6,948 bases of DNA from Actinomycetes bacterium (GTDB lineage Bacteria; Actinomycetota; Actinomycetes; Actinomycetales; Beutenbergiaceae): NCBI GenBank assembly GCA_021793935.1, contig JAJYRV010000107.1:1-6948 (forward strand), read 5' to 3'. Made by a program: the position numbers and the translations under genes. Numbering within the stretch: the stretch's first letter is position 1; every line of letters starts with the position of its first letter. Under the pieces are notes generated by a model. The model saw only the letters and a program-made list of their open reading frames with translations, made no database searches and was not told where the DNA came from. Positions 5,110 to 6,948 of the stretch are shown piece after piece.

Positions 5110-5709
5110 ATGACCGCTGCCCTCGCCCACCTTCGAGCGGACTACGATGCCCAAGCCGGTAAATCGCTCGCCCTACCGCTCGCAGGTGCGACCGTTTGGG
5201 CCGCTGCTGGTATCGCCTCGCTCTTCCTCAGCCCGAGCATCGCCACGTTCGTGCTCATCTTCGCAACGGGCACCATTTTCCCGCTTGGATTGCTCTTCGC
5301 TCGCGTTCTTAGGGAACGGCTCCTGAACAACACCAATCCCCTGGCCAAACTCATGGCGCTGTGCGTGCTGATGGTCAACCTCCTGTGGGCCGTTCACCTC
5401 ACGCTGCTCTATACCGCGCCCACCCTCATCCCGCTCACCCTCGGCATCGGGTTGGGGCTCCACTGGATCGTGTTCTCCTGGATCATCCAGCACCCGGTCG
5501 GGATCATTCACGCGATTGCCCGAACACTCCTCGCCACGGTCGCGTGGTGGGCGTTGCCCGACCATCGACTCGGGGCGGTGTGCGCCGTTGTTGTACTTTC
5601 CTACCTGTACACCGTTGTCATTCTCCGCGGCCGCCGGCCCAATACCGTGGCATTCAACGGAGACGAGGGTGCCGCGCCGGAGTCCGCGGGCAGGACCACC
5701 GGCGGGTGA
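5110..5709 (+). CDS. Six-helix integral membrane protein, possibly DUF7010-like
   Basis: A 199-aa hydrophobic protein with predicted membrane helices at about residues 20-40, 44-66, 80-101, 104-125, 130-149 and 154-173. Conserved-looking features are FATGTIFPLGLLFARVL (51-67), NPLAKLMAL (76-84), GLGLHWIVFSW (114-124) and LPDHRLGA (149-156). The pattern resembles small membrane proteins I associate, without certainty, with DUF7010; no biochemical role is known to me. The N-terminus (LRADYDAQAGKS) is short and polar, and the C-terminal tail is Gly- and Ala-rich. Start ATG 5110 has AAGGA (5094-5098) eleven bases upstream, slightly far. It is monocistronic, divergent from the operon at 4996 and convergent with tRNA-Ser(CGA). 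Confidence 0.75.
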   Translation: MTAALAHLRADYDAQAGKSLALPLAGATVWAAAGIASLFLSPSIATFVLIFATGTIFPLGLLFARVLRERLLNNTNPLAKLMALCVLMVNLLWAVHLTLLYTAPTLIPLTLGIGLGLHWIVFSWIIQHPVGIIHAIARTLLATVAWWALPDHRLGAVCAVVVLSYLYTVVILRGRRPNTVAFNGDEGAAPESAGRTTGG

Positions 5710-5798
5710 CCCGAGCAGGCAGGTGCCGCCGCGGGAGATGCGGAGCTCCGACTCGAGAACGGTCTTAAGCCGCCATTTCGGCCCGTGGAGCAGCATAG

Positions 5799-5842
5799 GA
5801 CACTTCTCGCGCCGGAATGGGCCACCTCTCGCGCCGGAATGG
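5799..5842. repeat. 22-bp tandem repeat, two copies
   Basis: Two adjacent units (5799-5820 and 5821-5842) match at 20 of 22 positions and share the 16-base core TCTCGCGCCGGAATGG. Head-to-tail short repeats of this kind can be remnants of insertion-sequence ends (IS21-like ends carry multiple short repeats), but no transposase or target duplication is visible. Confidence 0.8.
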
Positions 5843-5893
5843 ACCGCTCGCGGCGCTCTCCGGCGCCTTCCGCCGGTTGTTCCCAAGGAAGCG

Positions 5894-5935
5894 AAAAACC
5901 CGGAACCGGCGCCGAATTTGGCGCACGATTCCGGG
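5894..5935 (-). terminator. Intrinsic terminator of tRNA-Ser(CGA)
   Basis: On the minus strand, shortly after the tRNA CCA, CCCGGAA (5929-5935) pairs with TTCCGGG (5899-5905). An inner stem GCGCC/GGCGC sits inside the loop, and five Ts follow (5894-5898). This is a standard Rho-independent terminator. Confidence 0.85.
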
Positions 5936-5943
5936 CTCCCACT

Positions 5944-6031
5944 TGGCGGTAGCGGTGGGATTTGAACCCACGGTGGCTCTCACCACACAGCATTTCGAGT
6001 GCTGCACCTTCGGCCTCTCGGACACGCTACC
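5944..6031 (-). tRNA. tRNA-Ser (anticodon CGA)
   Basis: A complete 88-nt class II tRNA on the minus strand. Acceptor GGTAGCG (6025-6031) pairs with CGCTACC (5948-5954), followed by discriminator G and encoded CCA (5944-5946). The anticodon stem CAGCA/TGCTG holds loop CTCGAAA with anticodon CGA (5995-5997), which reads UCG. The variable arm GTGG-TGAGAG-CCAC and T-arm GTGGG-TTCAAAT-CCCAC are clear. It is the second serine tRNA in the window. Confidence 0.97.
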
Positions 6032-6038
6032 GGGATTT

Positions 6039-6067
6039 AGAGTACCCGTTTCCGGCGATGACACCAA
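6039..6067 (-). promoter_or_regulatory. Promoter of tRNA-Ser(CGA), overlapping the sirtuin start
   Basis: On the minus strand TTGGTG (6062-6067) and TACTCT (6039-6044) are 17 bases apart. RNA would start near 6032, right at the tRNA 5' end. The -35 box lies inside the first codons of the sirtuin gene if that starts at 6058. The plus strand of the same patch reads TAGAGT (6038-6043), a possible -10 for the sirtuin. Confidence 0.55.
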
Positions 6068-6936
6068 ACGCGTGTGGCGGGACTTACGCTAGTTGGGTGC
6101 ATACTCATCGATCGGGATCTGCGGACCTCCGTGAGGCGATCACGCTTCTGCGCGGGCGGCAGTTCACGATACTCACCGGCGCGGGACTCTCCACCGACTC
6201 CGGCATTCCCGATTACCGGGGCCCCGACTCCCCGCCCCGCACGCCGATGACCTACCAGCAATTCGTGAGTTCGCAGGCATTCCGCCGCCACTACTGGGCG
6301 CGCAACCACGTGGGGTACCGATTCATGCGCGACGTCGCGCCCAACGAGGGCCACCACGCGATCGCGCGGATGGAAGCGCGCGGGCACGTGCGGGGCATCA
6401 TCACCCAGAATGTCGACCTTCTCCACGAGAAGGCGGGCGCGAACCGCGTGATCGACCTGCACGGCCGTTCCGACACGGTCATCTGCCTGCAATGCCGAAC
6501 CCGGATCTCCCGGGCGCACATGCAGGTGCGCCTCGATGTTCTCAATCCCGACTTCGATGTTGACGTGGGCGATGTCGAGATCGCTCCCGACGCTGACGCC
6601 GTCCTCGAGGCCTCCGCCGATTTCGTCGTCCCCTCGTGCGAGGTGTGCGGTGGGATGCTCAAGCCGGACGTCGTGTATTTCGGCGAGAACGTTCCCAGGG
6701 AGCGCGTCGCCCGGGCCTATGGAATGGTCGACGACGGCGAGGCGCTCCTCGTCGCGGGCACCTCGCTCGCAGTGATGAGCGGGCTGCGGTTCATCCGCCA
6801 CGCCGCGAACGAAGGCAAACCGGTGATCATCATCAACCGCGACCAGACCCGTGGGGATGACTACGCGAAAGTGCGCCTCCACGCGGGGACCACCGAGACG
6901 CTGCGCGCGATCGAGGCCGGGATCATTCAGGGCTGA
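6058..6936 (+). CDS. SIR2-family NAD-dependent protein deacylase (sirtuin)
   Basis: A 292-aa sirtuin that would remove acyl groups from lysines using NAD+, releasing nicotinamide and O-acyl-ADP-ribose. Seen: the NAD-binding GAGLSTDSGIPDYRG (residues 41-55), TQNVDLLHEKAG (116-127), catalytic His135 in DLHGR, a zinc site Cys143, Cys146, Cys194, Cys197, then KPDVVYFGENVP (202-213), VAGTSLAVMSG (232-242) and IIINRDQTRGDD (257-268). All catalytic and zinc residues are present and the length is normal. The pattern GPDSPPRTPMTYQQF (55-69) is that of the actinobacterial SIRT4-like subgroup, from memory. ATG 6058 has no Shine-Dalgarno. GTG 6097 is a serious alternative, giving 279 aa, because TACGCT lies six bases before it as in leaderless genes. 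Longer frames to 5962 would overlap the tRNA and are rejected. Confidence 0.93.
   Translation: MTPNACGGTYASWVHTHRSGSADLREAITLLRGRQFTILTGAGLSTDSGIPDYRGPDSPPRTPMTYQQFVSSQAFRRHYWARNHVGYRFMRDVAPNEGHHAIARMEARGHVRGIITQNVDLLHEKAGANRVIDLHGRSDTVICLQCRTRISRAHMQVRLDVLNPDFDVDVGDVEIAPDADAVLEASADFVVPSCEVCGGMLKPDVVYFGENVPRERVARAYGMVDDGEALLVAGTSLAVMSGLRFIRHAANEGKPVIIINRDQTRGDDYAKVRLHAGTTETLRAIEAGIIQG
6085..6090 (+). promoter_or_regulatory. Candidate -10 box for a leaderless sirtuin mRNA
   Basis: TACGCT lies exactly six bases before in-frame GTG 6097, the same spacing as TAACGT before ATG 4996. If used, the sirtuin would begin at 6097 and its promoter would lie downstream of the tRNA promoter instead of on top of it. 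No clear -35 is seen. Confidence 0.35.
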
Positions 6937-6948
6937 GGTCCGGCCGGG

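Larger units (their letters stand above)
5710..5943. other. Gene-free stretch between the membrane protein and tRNA-Ser(CGA)
   Basis: I see no credible gene here. The reading frames crossing it are short, rich in Arg, Gly and Pro, and lack ribosome sites and family motifs. It holds a 10-bp palindrome CGGAGCTCCG (5745-5754), a two-copy 22-bp tandem repeat and the tRNA terminator. The plus-strand gene has no clear U-tailed terminator. Confidence 0.6.

Noticed and set aside
5799..5842. CRISPR array
   Set aside because: There are only two directly abutting units with no spacer between them and no cas genes.
5173..5886. 237-codon minus-strand frame opposite the six-helix protein
   Set aside because: It is highly charged and low in complexity, runs antisense to a clear membrane protein and lacks a ribosome site.
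5962..6057. Upstream extension of the sirtuin to ATG 5962
   Set aside because: It would read through most of tRNA-Ser(CGA), and the added residues match nothing typical of sirtuin N-termini.
6037..6882. 281-codon minus-strand frame opposite the sirtuin
   Set aside because: It is the antisense shadow of a gene with complete sirtuin motifs and has no recognisable domain.

Overview
The window is high-GC DNA with actinobacterial gene content and an ordinary housekeeping layout. The signs are an actinobacterial-type dnaX (SRTHHYPF instead of the usual SRC segment), a short 4.5S-type SRP RNA, a VirR/Cei-like LytR_C envelope protein, a DUF4190 protein, frequent GTG starts and starts that look leaderless. 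It is most likely an Actinomycetota chromosome; I cannot name the genus. No phage genes, transposase, CRISPR array or defence system is visible.

Layout. Positions 1-1505 (minus) hold the N-terminal 501 codons of dnaX, the clamp-loader gamma/tau subunit, running off the left edge. Diverging from it at 1619-2080 (plus) is a small isoprenylcysteine-methyltransferase-like membrane protein. Its stop codon almost touches the 3' end of the SRP RNA gene ffs (2083-2174, minus), which has a clear promoter. Next come tRNA-Ser(GGA) (2279-2366, plus) and a 15-bp hairpin that probably ends transcription from both sides.

Positions 2443-4996 form a minus-strand cluster, read right to left. It encodes a small three-helix membrane protein (possibly leaderless), a candidate 21-codon small ORF with a near-perfect Shine-Dalgarno, a 97-aa protein of the family I recall as Rv0430-like (sometimes labelled VapB antitoxin), a single-pass LytR_C protein, a DUF4190 two-helix protein and a class I glutamine amidotransferase. 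Short gaps and overlaps make it look like one operon, perhaps with an internal promoter before the LytR_C gene. The theme is the cell envelope, but the amidotransferase substrate is unknown.

Positions 5110-5709 (plus) encode a six-helix membrane protein of unknown function. A gene-free stretch (5710-5943) carries a two-copy 22-bp tandem repeat and the intrinsic terminator of tRNA-Ser(CGA) (5944-6031, minus). Diverging from this tRNA is a complete SIR2-family NAD-dependent deacylase (6058-6936). The tRNA promoter and the sirtuin start region overlap.

Nothing here is convincingly a new system. The best leads are the small ORF joined to the Rv0430-like gene by a GTGA overlap, a possible degenerate ParB/sulfiredoxin-like fold in that protein, and the overlapping tRNA/sirtuin promoters.
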